This document shows, one piece after another, positions 28,052 through 37,141 of a DNA stretch of 64,000 bases. The stretch is from an uncultured Clostridiaceae bacterium. Its GTDB lineage: Bacteria > Bacillota > Clostridia > TANB77 > CAG-508. The notes beneath the pieces are model-generated. The model was not told the origin of the DNA. It saw only the letters and a list, made by a program, of their open reading frames with translations, and did not search any database. Location of the stretch: NCBI GenBank assembly GCA_949927585.1, contig CATLFA010000004.1, forward strand, positions 23,364 to 87,363, in the 5' to 3' direction. Made by a program: the position numbers and the translations under genes. Each line of letters opens with the position of its first letter. Position 1 is the first letter of the stretch.

Positions 28052-28494
28052 ATGGATGAAATTACTATTTATACTGATGGAGCGTGTTCTCGGTAACCCT
28101 GGTCCACGGTGGTTGGGGCTCTATTTTAATGTTTAAGGGTGTTAAAAAAGAAATATCTGGCTTTAATAAAAACACTACTAATAATATTATGGAACTTACT
28201 GCTGTTATAGAGGCTTTACGTTTGGTTAAATATCCATGTAAAATAAGAATATATAGTGATAGTGCATATGTTGTAAATGCTTTTTTACAAGGTTGGATTT
28301 ATAATTGGATAAAAAAAGGTTGGAAAACTGCTGATGGTGGTCTAGTTAAAAATAAAGAATTGTGGGAACAATTATATTCATTTACCAAAACTCATGAAAT
28401 TGAATTTATTAAAGTTAAAGGTCATAGTGATAATGAGTTTAATAATAGATGTGATGAACTTGCAAGAAATGCGATATTGGAAATTGGAAGTTAG
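28052..28494 (+). CDS. rnhA: Ribonuclease HI, two +1 sites 16 bases apart
   Basis: RNase HI removes RNA from RNA-DNA hybrids. ATG at 28052 follows AAGGAGG. The protein begins MDEITIYTDGACS, the first catalytic Asp in YTDG. The next residues should be GNPGPGGWG. The DNA has TCT-CGG-TAA (CGG 28091-28093); skipping C gives Gly-Asn-Pro-Gly-Pro and then meets a second CGG (28107-28109), in frame only after the first skip. Skipping again restores GGWGSILMF. Downstream come MELTAVIEAL (catalytic Glu), YSDSAYVV, and the KGHSDNEFNNRCDELA end with the last catalytic residues. Corrected length is 146 residues, normal. Without both shifts the protein ends after 14 residues. Confidence 0.93.
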
Positions 28495-28630
28495 CTTTTT
28501 TGAATTTGCTGGAAGAAGTTACTATATATTTCCAACTTTCAAAAAAAATTTTATTAAAAATATGTATTTTTATTTAATATATGTTATAATATAAAAAAAT
28601 AAATTTAATATTATAAAAGGAGGATTTTTT

Positions 28631-29314
28631 ATGATTGGTGAAGAAAATCAAGAACCAATAGTTCAAGAATTAAAGAATGACTTTATTCCAAAAACATTTT
28701 TCTGGATGTTTTTAGGTTTATTAGGAACTGCAATTGTTGCTTGGTATACTTATTCTTCTGGACTATTTATTAACATTTTAGCTAATGATGCTTTTGGTAT
28801 TTTACTTATTGCTGAAGTAGTAGTAGTTTTGCTATTTTCATTTTTATTTAGAAAGCTTCCACCTACTGCTGTTGGTATACTTTACTTTATTTATGCAGCT
28901 ATAAATGGTGTAACAATGTCTACTATATTTGTAGTATTTGAATTAAATTCAATAATACTATTATTTGTAGCTTCTAGTGTACTTTTTGGAGGTTTAGCAC
29001 TTTATGGTTATAAAACATCAAAAGATTTAAGTAATTGGCGTACTTTACTTTTTGGAACTTTGTTTATAGGTCTAATTGTTAGTTTAGTAAACTTATTTAT
29101 CAAAAATAGTATGTTAGATATTATATTAGATTGGTTTATATTACTTGTATTCTTCGGAATTACTGTTTATGATATGAACAAAATAAAACAACTTTCATTA
29201 GACCCAGATTTAGATAAAAGTAAATTACACATTTATGGTGCAATGGAATTATATTTAGACTTTATAAATATTTTTCTTCGTATACTTTCTATTTTTGGGA
29301 AGAGAAGAAATTAG
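28631..29314 (+). CDS. Bax inhibitor-1/YccA family membrane protein
   Basis: A 227-residue protein with AGGAGG upstream and seven predicted hydrophobic segments. It has the family-like segment GVTMSTIFVVFELNSI and the C-terminal ITVYDMNKIKQL and GAMELYLDFINIFLRIL, where the Asp pair matches the pH-sensing di-aspartyl region of the BI-1/YetJ family. These are membrane proteins that can leak calcium or interact with FtsH-type proteases. Intact. Confidence 0.9.
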   Translation: MIGEENQEPIVQELKNDFIPKTFFWMFLGLLGTAIVAWYTYSSGLFINILANDAFGILLIAEVVVVLLFSFLFRKLPPTAVGILYFIYAAINGVTMSTIFVVFELNSIILLFVASSVLFGGLALYGYKTSKDLSNWRTLLFGTLFIGLIVSLVNLFIKNSMLDIILDWFILLVFFGITVYDMNKIKQLSLDPDLDKSKLHIYGAMELYLDFINIFLRILSIFGKRRN

Positions 29315-29321
29315 AAAACAT

Positions 29322-29354
29322 AAAAAAGCAAAGGACAGTGCCCTTTGCTTTTTT
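29322..29354 (+). terminator. Terminator after the Bax inhibitor-like gene
   Basis: Stem AAAAAAGCAAAGG / CCTTTGCTTTTTT with loop ACAGTG. Confidence 0.85.
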
Positions 29355-29357
29355 GTG

Positions 29358-29504
29358 TTATACAATCTCTTCTATTTTGATATCATACATTTTTTCTTTA
29401 AGTTTAGCATTTTCATTTTCAAGGTCCCCAACTTTATTTCTGAGTTTTTCGTTTTCCTCCCGAAGTTCAGCAAGTTCATTTAATAATCTTTTCCACTCTG
29501 ACAT
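29358..29504 (-). CDS. 48-residue coiled-coil protein
   Basis: ATG at 29504 follows AAGGAGG. The peptide MSEWKRLLNELAELREEN continues in clean leucine heptads to the C-terminal KIEEIV, so it should form a coiled coil throughout. Codon 15 is an in-frame CGG (29460-29462), read as Arg within the heptads; reading +1 would destroy the coiled coil. It ends just outside the Bax inhibitor-like gene's terminator. Function unknown; possibly a mobile-element or phage-type small protein. Confidence 0.5.
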   Translation of the reverse strand: MSEWKRLLNELAELREENEKLRNKVGDLENENAKLKEKMYDIKIEEIV

Positions 29505-29520
29505 AGTTATGTTTTCCTCC

Positions 29521-29640
29521 TTATGATATAAATGAAAATTTTTCTTTAATAATTTTTTTGTCTTTTTTTAATTCAAGCTTTTGCTCTAGTAGATGTATTT
29601 AAACATCCATTGACTGCTTTAAAAGTTCTAATTCGTTCAT
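29521..29640 (-). pseudogene. Small broken ORF with in-frame TAA
   Basis: AAGGAGG precedes ATG 29640; the frame reads MNELELLKQSMDV, TAA (29599-29601), then IHLLEQKLELKKDKK... to TAA at 29521-29523. The continued heptad pattern across the stop suggests an original 39-residue coiled-coil peptide with a nonsense change. It lies immediately upstream of the 29358 coiled-coil gene. Confidence 0.35.
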
Positions 29641-29765
29641 GTTGTCCTTCCTCCTTAAATGTATTATAAAACTTAAATTATAATTGGTATTTACCTCCTA
29701 TTTATTATATATATTACTTTTTATAGTATAACATTTTATGTTAATTTTGTCAATTGTTACTCCTT

Positions 29766-31775
29766 CTATTTCAATAAATCTTTTACTTTATCTACTACAT
29801 AATGGCTTCCTCCTCTTGACTGTACATCTTCTACCATACTTACTATTAATAATTGTTTTCCACTATTTTCGTCTGCTATAAATGTGTTGTACCAGCCTAA
29901 TTCTATTCCTCCTTTGTCGTCTTTTGATGCTTTAATTTCTGCTGTTCCTGTCTTTCCGGCTATTGTTAGCCCTTCTATTTTGGCACTGTGAGCTGTTCCA
30001 TTTGGGTTTTCTACTACTTGTATTAAACTTTCTTTTATTTTATTTGCAGTTTCTTTACTAAATGCATTTTCTTTATAATATGAAATCGTTGTATCTTCTT
30101 TATATTCTAAGCAAACGTTGATTATATTTCCTTCATTTACAAATGCTGAATATACCATTGCCATATGAATTGGGTTTGCTAAAACTTCTGCTTGTCCATA
30201 GCCACTGTTTGCAAGCTGTGTTTCGTTTGCAAATGTGTCATTGTTAGAATAGCTTGATTTTATAGTTCCTAGTGGTGTTTGAATTTCTTTATTAAATCCT
30301 ATATTGCTTAAATTTTGTGTAAATTTATCTTTTCCTATTCGTAATGCTGCTTTTGCAAAATATATATTGTCTGAGTAAATTAATGCGTTTTGTAAATTGG
30401 CTTTTCCACTATATGTGGCAAGTGTTGTTATATAAAAATCTCTCCAACTTGAGTCCTTTTGCCATTTTGTTCCACTTGCTCCAAAGTCATCTTCTTCTGT
30501 AAAGCTGTTTGTATCTAAACCTACTGCACCTGTTATTGGTTTAAATGCTGAACCTGGTGCATAGCTTGCTAAAAACCTATTATATAATGGTTTATTTTCA
30601 TTATTTGATAATTCATTCCATTTATTTGTAGTCATTCCTAAACTAAAATCATTTGAATTAAAGGTTGGTGTGCTAACTAGTGCAAGTATTTCGCCTGTTT
30701 TTGGATTTATTGCAACTGATGTGCTTTTATCTTGTTTAAATTGCTCATATAATTTTGACTGAATGTTAGAATCTATTGTAAGTTTTATATCTTCTCCATT
30801 TTTTAAATCTCTTTTAGCTATTGTTTTTATTTTACTTCCATTTGAATCTGTTATATATATTTCTACTCCGTCTATACCACGTAATCTACTTTCATATGTT
30901 CTTTCTAAACCAGATTTGCCTATTATACTGTTTGCAGTATAGCTATCTGCTTTCTTTTCTTCTAGTTCTTCTGCGTTTATTCCTTGTACATATCCTAATA
31001 ACCCAGATGTTGCTTCTCCTAAATTATATATTCTTTCTTCTGTATCAATTATTTTAATACCTTTAACTTCTAGTAGTTTTTGTTTTAACTGTGTTTCATT
31101 TTTTAATACTGTTCGTAATGGAACAAAAGTATCTTCCTTTACATATGATGCAGATAAACTTTTCTTTATAGTTTCTTCAGACATATTTAGTAAATTTGCC
31201 ACAATTTTTATATCTTGTTCTTTAGTAGTTTCATTCATTTTTCCTGGTACAAAACCTATTTGTGATGCAGTCTGCTCACCTGCTAAAATGCTACCATTTC
31301 TATCTAATATTTTTCCTCTTTTTCCACTTAGAGTAGATACCCTAACTTTGTATTCATTATTTAAGTTTGGAAAAATTATATTTGAAGACCATTTTATTTT
31401 ATATGTATCATTTTCTTTAATTAAATTTACCGTATTTGAAAAACTTATTTCTCCCGCTATAGTGTCCATTACTGTTGTATATATAACTTGTGCTTCTTTA
31501 CCTTTTTTTGAAGTTTTTGCAACATTAATATCTATTTTGCTTACTTCTATTCCTTCATATATGTTTTTATTTCTTGTTATATATTCTTCTTTTGAAGTTT
31601 CTTTAGTTGTTAGTTCATACATTTGTTCATATTCTTTATTTGTTATATGTGACATATAATCTTTTAATATAACTTCTGGTCTTACTTTTTGTTTGTTCAA
31701 TAGTATTACTACAACTGTTGCAATTACTACAAATATAAGTATTATTATTGGTATTAATATTTTTTTATTTTTCAT
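29766..31775 (-). CDS. Class B penicillin-binding protein (PBP3/MecA-like)
   Basis: A peptidoglycan transpeptidase. The start at 31775 is preferred (AAAGGAG upstream; MKNKKILIPIIILIF). One TM helix, then an NTF2-like N-terminal domain (about residues 35-140), the dimerisation domain with RGKILDRNGSILA, and the transpeptidase domain with SAFKPITG (SxxK), YSDNIYFAK (SDN) and GKTGTAE (KTG). The NTF2-like N-domain is the arrangement of MecA and enterococcal PBP5, often low-affinity for beta-lactams; that phenotype is not shown here. 669 residues, intact. CGG triplets are out of frame (GCC GGA, GAC GGA, ACG GTA). Confidence 0.9.
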   Translation of the reverse strand: MKNKKILIPIIILIFVVIATVVVILLNKQKVRPEVILKDYMSHITNKEYEQMYELTTKETSKEEYITRNKNIYEGIEVSKIDINVAKTSKKGKEAQVIYTTVMDTIAGEISFSNTVNLIKENDTYKIKWSSNIIFPNLNNEYKVRVSTLSGKRGKILDRNGSILAGEQTASQIGFVPGKMNETTKEQDIKIVANLLNMSEETIKKSLSASYVKEDTFVPLRTVLKNETQLKQKLLEVKGIKIIDTEERIYNLGEATSGLLGYVQGINAEELEEKKADSYTANSIIGKSGLERTYESRLRGIDGVEIYITDSNGSKIKTIAKRDLKNGEDIKLTIDSNIQSKLYEQFKQDKSTSVAINPKTGEILALVSTPTFNSNDFSLGMTTNKWNELSNNENKPLYNRFLASYAPGSAFKPITGAVGLDTNSFTEEDDFGASGTKWQKDSSWRDFYITTLATYSGKANLQNALIYSDNIYFAKAALRIGKDKFTQNLSNIGFNKEIQTPLGTIKSSYSNNDTFANETQLANSGYGQAEVLANPIHMAMVYSAFVNEGNIINVCLEYKEDTTISYYKENAFSKETANKIKESLIQVVENPNGTAHSAKIEGLTIAGKTGTAEIKASKDDKGGIELGWYNTFIADENSGKQLLIVSMVEDVQSRGGSHYVVDKVKDLLK

Positions 31776-31862
31776 AAAATTTCTCCTTTTATTTTCTATT
31801 TTTCTAATCTTACCATAAAAAGCTTTAGTTATCAATAAAACAATTATAAAACTATTATATAT

Positions 31863-31899
31863 AAAAAATAATGGAGAAATTTTTCTCCATTATTTTTTA
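31863..31899. terminator. Terminator hairpin
   Basis: AAAAAATAATGGAGAAA / TTTCTCCATTATTTTTT; a nearly identical hairpin occurs at 32917-32953 after the next small gene. Confidence 0.8.
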
Positions 31900-31900
31900 T

Positions 31901-32371
31901 TTACTTTTTAAAAAACAGAATCCATCTTTTGGTTTGCATGTTAATTTTGTCTTCTTTCAGTTCTTTAATTTTTGCGTTGTTGTTTATGTATACATTTATT
32001 TGTGTTTTCACTAATTCATCAGATTTTAAATCTGGTATTAATGCTACTAATGTAATAGAACTTTCTTCAGCTTTAAAATCTAAAAATGTCTCTTGCTCAT
32101 ATTTCATATATTTTTCTACAAGAACATCCATTTGAGCTTCAATTTTTCCATTTTCTTCTTCATACATTGCTATCTTTTCATCTATTTTCCCTGCTGTTGC
32201 CACTCCTGGCACCATAAATATAAAAATTAAAAAAGATATTCTCGCTATAATATATCCAATTGAAGCAAATTCTTTAAACATATGTTTCAACTCATAACTA
32301 TTTACCTTGTAATAAAGAATGTGAGATACAATGTCTAATACTAATGCAATACAAAAAATAAGAATTAACAT
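31901..32371 (-). CDS. Unknown two-TM coiled-coil protein
   Basis: The second Met (32371) has AAGGAGG at the best spacing. About 156 residues: two hydrophobic segments (about 1-20 and 38-62), then a charged helical region (EEENGKIEAQMDVLVEKYMK) and a soluble domain ending RWILFFKK. No family recognised. It sits between two identical-looking terminators and near other accessory ORFs. Intact, with no in-frame CGG. Confidence 0.5.
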   Translation of the reverse strand: MLILIFCIALVLDIVSHILYYKVNSYELKHMFKEFASIGYIIARISFLIFIFMVPGVATAGKIDEKIAMYEEENGKIEAQMDVLVEKYMKYEQETFLDFKAEESSITLVALIPDLKSDELVKTQINVYINNNAKIKELKEDKINMQTKRWILFFKK

Positions 32372-32595
32372 ATGCATTTCCTCCTTAATAAATTATTATT
32401 TACGAGTTACTTTATATAAACTTGCTTTTAGCAAGATAATTAAATTTTCTATATTATATATTATTTTACATAAATAGTCAAGTATTCTTCATTTTTTTAG
32501 TTTTTCTATTTTTTATGTTGACTTTTTTATTCTATATTATAATGTTTATGTAACTTATAATATTTGTCTTTTTATAATTATAGGGAGGTATTTTT

Positions 32596-32901
32596 ATGGC
32601 ACAACCAGTTGAATTGGTTATACAGGTTTTAGATGATTCTCGTAGAAAGAGTATTGAGTATGAAAATCGGTGTTGGTTAAAGGAAAATATCAAAGAATTA
32701 AATATTTGTGTATGTGTTGAAAATTGTCTTTGTGACGTTTTTACTATTGTTAGAAATTGGAATAATGACGGTAGTATTTTAATTCAGGATGGTAAAAATG
32801 TTCAATTTAAGAATTATTTCAATCCTTGTAAAGAGGCTTTATCTCTTATAAGGCTCAATAATGAATATATTGTATTTTTGTATTCACCAAAAGAAGTATA
32901 A
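32596..32901 (+). CDS. Unknown 101-residue protein
   Basis: AGGGAGG precedes the ATG. A soluble protein with several Cys (CVCVENCLC near residues 37-45) and a C-terminal IRLNNEYIVFLYSPKEV. Codon 25 is an in-frame CGG (32668-32670) in YENRCWL; a +1 shift would end the protein within four codons, so either CGG is Arg here or the gene is non-functional in this host. No family recognised. Confidence 0.5.
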   Translation: MAQPVELVIQVLDDSRRKSIEYENRCWLKENIKELNICVCVENCLCDVFTIVRNWNNDGSILIQDGKNVQFKNYFNPCKEALSLIRLNNEYIVFLYSPKEV

Positions 32902-32916
32902 AACGATTCAAATATA

Positions 32917-32953
32917 AAAAATAATGGAGAAAATTTCTCCATTATTTTTTATA
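32917..32953. terminator. Terminator hairpin
   Basis: AAAAAATAATGGAGAAAATT with its complement and T-run; serves the convergent 32596 ORF and tyrS. Confidence 0.8.
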
Positions 32954-32958
32954 TTAAT

Positions 32959-34185
32959 TTACTTTTTCTTTCCTATATACGAATTTTTCTTTCCTCTTTT
33001 TACTATTATATATGTTCCTTCTATAAACATATTTTCATCTATTATTGTGCTAGCATCTGTTATTTTTTCGCCGTTTACTGATATTGCGCCATTTGCTATA
33101 AATTCTCTTGCTTCTCTTTTACTTGAAGCTGCTCCTATGTTTACGGCTAAATCGGCTATTGTTTGATTTGCTTCTACTTCTTTTATTTGCTCATTTCCAA
33201 ATAAGTCTTCTATATCTTTTTTAGTTAAATCACTAAATTTATTATTGAATAGGTGATCTGCTAGGTTTACTGCTCTTTCATATTCTTCTTTTCCGTGTAA
33301 GAAAGTTATTATTTCTCTTGCTAGTGCTTTGTGTGCTTCTCTATATTCTGGATGTTCATTATTTTTTCTTTCATATTCTTCTATTTCCTCTTTTGATAGG
33401 AATGTGTATATTTTTAAGTAATCTATTACCATGCTGTCTTCTACGTTTGTAAAGAATTGATATAGTTTGTAGCTTGATGTTTTTTCTTTATCTAACCATA
33501 ATGCATTTCCTTCGCTTTTCCCAAATTTCTTTCCTTGTGAGTCTGTTACTAATGGCATTGTGAAACCATATACTTCATCGCCAGTAGATTTTCTTATTAA
33601 ATCTATTCCTGCTGTTATATTTCCCCATTGGTCTGAACCTGCACATTGTAAATCTACATTTTTGTGTTCGTGTAAATATTTAAAGTCTAATGCTTGTAAT
33701 ATCATGTATGAAAATTCTGTATAAGTTATTCCTGAATCTAATCTTCTTCTTATTATGTCTTTATCTAACATATAGTTTACATTAAAATATTTTCCATAGT
33801 CTCTTAAAAAATCTATTACATTTATATCTTTATACCAATCGTTGTTGTTTACTACTTCAAAACCAAATATTTTTTCTACTTGTGCTTTTAGTTTTTCAAA
33901 ATTTGCTGTTACTTCTTCTTTTCCTATCATTGCTCTTTCTGTTGTTGGGCGTGGGTCACCTATCATGCCTGTTCCTCCACCTACTAAAAGTATTGGTGTA
34001 TGTCCTGCATCTTTTAATCTTTTTGAAATTAAAAAGCTTGATAAATGTCCTACATGTAGACTATCTGCTGTTGGATCTGTTCCTATATAGAAAGTTAATC
34101 CTCCTTTATTTAATTTTTCTTCTAAATCTGGACTAGAAATATCTTTTATTAGCCCTCTCCATTTTAGTTCTTCTACTAGTGTCAT
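32959..34185 (-). CDS. tyrS: Tyrosyl-tRNA synthetase
   Basis: TyrRS charges tRNA-Tyr. The start at 34185 (MTLVEELKWRGL) is better spaced from AAAGGA than the ATG nine bases earlier. It has the HIGH-like GTDPTADSLHVGHL, the tyrosine-pocket region ILQALDFKYLHEH and SDQWGNITAGIDLIR, the KMSKS-type KKFGKSEGNALWLD, and a C-terminal S4 domain (REFIANGAISVNG). About 408 residues, standard. A T-box leader upstream indicates regulation by uncharged tRNA-Tyr. Intact; CGG triplets are out of frame. Confidence 0.96.
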   Translation of the reverse strand: MTLVEELKWRGLIKDISSPDLEEKLNKGGLTFYIGTDPTADSLHVGHLSSFLISKRLKDAGHTPILLVGGGTGMIGDPRPTTERAMIGKEEVTANFEKLKAQVEKIFGFEVVNNNDWYKDINVIDFLRDYGKYFNVNYMLDKDIIRRRLDSGITYTEFSYMILQALDFKYLHEHKNVDLQCAGSDQWGNITAGIDLIRKSTGDEVYGFTMPLVTDSQGKKFGKSEGNALWLDKEKTSSYKLYQFFTNVEDSMVIDYLKIYTFLSKEEIEEYERKNNEHPEYREAHKALAREIITFLHGKEEYERAVNLADHLFNNKFSDLTKKDIEDLFGNEQIKEVEANQTIADLAVNIGAASSKREAREFIANGAISVNGEKITDASTIIDENMFIEGTYIIVKRGKKNSYIGKKK

Positions 34186-34221
34186 TTTTTTCATTCCTTT
34201 CTCATATTTTGAATTTAGATT

Positions 34222-34312
34222 GTAGGGGTAGGCCTCTAAGTTTACCCCTTTTTAGGTGTATTTATTTTATTGTATTTTTCAAACTAGGAGGACACAAGGC
34301 CCGCACCCTACA
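34222..34312. repeat. Two R1-type repeats downstream of the T-box
   Basis: GGGGTAGGCCTCTAAGTTTA with CCCC end (34222-34252) and AGGACACAAGGCCCGCACCC with TAC (34286-34312). They form an inverted pair between the tyrS T-box and the coding start. Confidence 0.6.
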
Positions 34313-34329
34313 GATAAAACAAATTTCTT

Positions 34330-34570
34330 CTATCTTTAACAAAAGAGCCAAACCGCCTCATTTTAAAGGACGATTTGACTCGTGGTACCACCTTTATTTG
34401 TATAAATTTGTTTATACCTTATTATAAGCTGTTCGTAGCTTGTACGTAATTACTATAAGAATTGTATTTCATAATTTTATATTCTGATAGTTTCCAGCAA
34501 AGCACTACCTCTCTTTATTTGTTGTAACTATAAAATTATTACTTGGTTTCTTTTTAAAACATAATTAAAT
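34330..34570 (-). promoter_or_regulatory. T-box riboswitch leader of tyrS
   Basis: On the minus strand the antiterminator T-box AGGTGGTACCACG (about 34367-34379) precedes a hairpin GTCCTTTAAAATGAGGCGG. Upstream, an AGAGAGGTAGTGC...GCTGGAAAC segment looks like the base of Stem I, and UAC triplets suitable as a Tyr specifier are present (for example in GAAATACAATTC). T-boxes bind uncharged tRNA and turn on the synthetase gene; here the target is tyrS. Exact specifier not proven. Confidence 0.88.
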
Positions 34571-34681
34571 TTAACTATAACTATTATACTATATTGTTTT
34601 TTTGTTTGCAATAGCTGATTCTCCAAAATTATAATTTTTCAATTTGTTCTATTGTTATTATATATTTTTTACTCTTTATCG

Positions 34682-35098
34682 TTATATTTCTATATCTTCT
34701 GATTTAAAATCACTATAATATCTTGCTGAAATAGAAGTAAACTTTAATACACAGTAATCTGGATCAGTTACCCCTTCTTTATAATACATTTTATCACCAA
34801 ATTGCCATATCATTTCTTTTGATTTTTTATCTTCTAAAACTTCTACTGTCCCTTTAAGCATTATTCCTCTATAAAATCTCTTATCACAAAAATAAACACA
34901 AGCCTTTGGATTATTCTTAAATGATTGCACCTTTAATGAAGATGTATTCGTTGAAAAATAAATTTCCTTTATTCCATTTCTTTTTCTAGGTTTTAGCATT
35001 GCTTTGGTATTTGGAAATCCATCTTTATCAATAGAACTTATATAGCAAATACTTTGCTTGTCTATCATATTTCCAATAGTTTTTTCTGCATCTCTCAT
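34682..35098 (-). CDS. Pyridoxamine 5'-phosphate oxidase-family protein
   Basis: A 138-residue split-barrel flavoprotein-like protein. The segment CYISSIDKDGFPNTKAML matches the N-terminal strand of the family, followed by IYFSTNTSSLKVQSFKNNPK and a GIMLKGTVEVLED strand. Such proteins bind FMN or heme; the substrate is not known. It lies 26 bases downstream of an alpha/beta hydrolase gene, probably one operon. Intact. Confidence 0.8.
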   Translation of the reverse strand: MRDAEKTIGNMIDKQSICYISSIDKDGFPNTKAMLKPRKRNGIKEIYFSTNTSSLKVQSFKNNPKACVYFCDKRFYRGIMLKGTVEVLEDKKSKEMIWQFGDKMYYKEGVTDPDYCVLKFTSISARYYSDFKSEDIEI

Positions 35099-35124
35099 AA
35101 TTTTTCACACTCCTGTAATTTGTA

Positions 35125-35802
35125 TTACTGTTCTAAAAACTTAAATAACTTCTCATAAAATAATTTATTTTTAAAAACATAATTACAATGTCCTGCTTTT
35201 TCTAATATAACTAATTCTGAATGATTTATATTATTAGAAATATATTCAGCCTCGTTTTTTGGAACTATATCTTTTTCACCACCATTAAATACTAAAGTTG
35301 GCACTATTATAATTCCTAATTCATCTTTTGTTATAGAATGTGCTTCATAATTTAATTTTTCAAACATTTCGTTACTCTTTTTACTTGGATAAAAAGGGAT
35401 CTTTTCCATAACTTTTGCATAATTAGGTTTTTTGATAATATTATTTCTTGCAACACCACTACATATCACTAATTTAGAAATAATTTTTGGATAATGAATT
35501 GCTACATTTAACGCAACAGTTCCCCCACCACTACAACCTAGTAAATAAGGCTTGTCTATATTCAATTTATTTATAAATTCATATATATCTTTTGCTGATT
35601 CTTCATAATTTAAAGTACAGTTTTTTTCACTTTTTCCGCAACATCTTCTATCAAAAAGATATACTTTGTATCTATCTTTTAACCTATTTGCTATAAATTT
35701 CATAAGTCCTGTATTAATACTATTTGGATTCAATAAAATTACAGGTTTTCCGTTTCCTAAAACTTCATAATGAATTTTTATATTATTAACTTCTATATCC
35801 AA
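35125..35802 (-). CDS. Alpha/beta hydrolase
   Basis: A 225-residue hydrolase. The fold signature KPVILLNPNSINTG is followed by the nucleophile elbow GCSGGGTV (catalytic Ser), an acidic residue in GGEKDIVP, and the catalytic His in AGHCNYVF. The RRCCGKSEK segment is the usual post-strand loop; its GGA codon is preceded by TGC, with no extra C, so no shift is needed. Substrate unknown. Intact. Confidence 0.85.
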   Translation of the reverse strand: MDIEVNNIKIHYEVLGNGKPVILLNPNSINTGLMKFIANRLKDRYKVYLFDRRCCGKSEKNCTLNYEESAKDIYEFINKLNIDKPYLLGCSGGGTVALNVAIHYPKIISKLVICSGVARNNIIKKPNYAKVMEKIPFYPSKKSNEMFEKLNYEAHSITKDELGIIIVPTLVFNGGEKDIVPKNEAEYISNNINHSELVILEKAGHCNYVFKNKLFYEKLFKFLEQ

Positions 35803-35898
35803 TTTATCATCTCCTCTATAACTTACTATCTTGTATTTCGATTATATCATAAAGGACAAGTAATTTTCAACTCAATTACCTGCCCTACTTATTGTAAT

Positions 35899-36146
35899 TT
35901 AGCGATTACTTTTATAATCAATATTTACTAATTTTGCTTGTTTGCACAAATCTTTTGTCTGTATTTTATATTGTTTTCCATCTTTTATTGTATAAGTTCC
36001 ACATTGTCTAAATTAAAAATTAACATTTTTTCTTATACATTGTTCTCTAATATCTAATGCCCAATCATAATTAAATACTCTAGCATTTATATCAGATTCT
36101 CCACTGACAAGCAACCAATTCAATATTATCAAGATATTTTTCAATA
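35899..36146 (-). pseudogene. Remnant of a DUF5131 (phage Gp37/Gp68-like) gene
   Basis: The minus strand reads ESDINARVFNYDWALDIREQ, then CIRKNVNF, TAA, FRQCGTYTIKDGKQ and a tail to TAA at 35899-35901. The spacing and ESxxNAR...DW...IR pattern is that of the C-terminal part of DUF5131 radical-SAM-like proteins. The N-terminal radical-SAM part is missing and there is an in-frame TAA. Decayed gene. Confidence 0.5.
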
Positions 36147-36258
36147 TCTATTTTCGTTTTTAATTATTATAAATTGTTTAAAGGAATATCGATTTTTAAT
36201 ACTCTTTTACTTAATAATTAAATTTAAACATCTTACTTATAATTTTTTATGTTTCTTT

Positions 36259-36921
36259 TTAGTCATTTGTTAAATCTCCATTCCCACTTACAGGTATACT
36301 TTCTCCCAAATATGTTGGTTTTGATTTAAAAATGCATTTTACAAAATCTTTATCTCTTGCTAGAATTTCTCTTATTTCTCTTGAAGTCTGCCCGTAATAC
36401 CCAGTTTTTATTGCTGGTACTCCATAAGTTTCTATTCCTAATTTATTTCCTATATATACTGCTCTATATAGGTGATATTCTTGTGTTACTACTGTTAACT
36501 TTTTTACTTTGAATATGTAATCAGCTCTATATAAGCTTTCATAGGTTGAAAAACCTGCATGGTCCATAAATATATTTTCACTTGGTATTTCGTTTTCAAT
36601 TAGATAGGTTTTCATAGCATTTACTTCGTCATATTCTTCTCTTCCATGGTCTCCTGATACTATTATCTTTTCTGCTATTCCTTGTTTATATAATTCTATT
36701 GCTTTATCTAGTCTATCTTTTAGCATTAAACTTAAAGAACCATCTTCCATTACTTGGCAACCTAATACTAATATAGCATCTGATTTATTTGCATTTTCTA
36801 CTTCTTGTATGATATTTTTACTTGCAACTAATTTTACATATTGATTTATTCCAAATACCATTATTATTACGATTATTGTTAATGTAATTATTGCTATTAT
36901 TAATTTTTTTATTTTTTTCAT
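36259..36921 (-). CDS. YdcF/SanA-family DUF218 protein
   Basis: A 220-residue protein with an N-terminal TM anchor (about residues 7-26) and a DUF218 domain: SDAILVLGCQVMEDG, KIIVSGDHGREEYDE, NIFMDHAGFSTYESLYRA and KLTVVTQEYHLYRAVYI. The family includes SanA and YdcF and the ElyC-type proteins linked to envelope integrity; the reaction is not settled. It should act at the outer face of the membrane. Intact. Confidence 0.85.
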   Translation of the reverse strand: MKKIKKLIIAIITLTIIVIIMVFGINQYVKLVASKNIIQEVENANKSDAILVLGCQVMEDGSLSLMLKDRLDKAIELYKQGIAEKIIVSGDHGREEYDEVNAMKTYLIENEIPSENIFMDHAGFSTYESLYRADYIFKVKKLTVVTQEYHLYRAVYIGNKLGIETYGVPAIKTGYYGQTSREIREILARDKDFVKCIFKSKPTYLGESIPVSGNGDLTND

Positions 36922-37023
36922 ATGCTTTCTCCTTTTGTTTCGTTTTTATTATTATAACATATATTATTTTTTAGATACAAGTTTTGCTGATTCTTTATTT
37001 TTTTAATATACTTATTATAGATT

Positions 37024-37120
37024 AGGGGCATCTATTAGCTGTCCACACTCCAATGAAATTACTTAAATAAAAATTCAGTGTAATTCTTTGAAAAGTGAAC
37101 GACTATTAGTCGCCCCTACA
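37024..37120. repeat. Inverted-repeat element with R1-type ends
   Basis: Arms AGGGGCATCTATTAGCTGTC and AACGACTATTAGTCGCCCCT pair imperfectly around an AT-rich middle. The right end (CGCCCCTAC) matches the R1 repeat family. It lies between the MATE-kinase fusion and the YdcF gene. Confidence 0.6.
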
Positions 37121-37141
37121 ATTCTTTTTCATTTTTTACTA

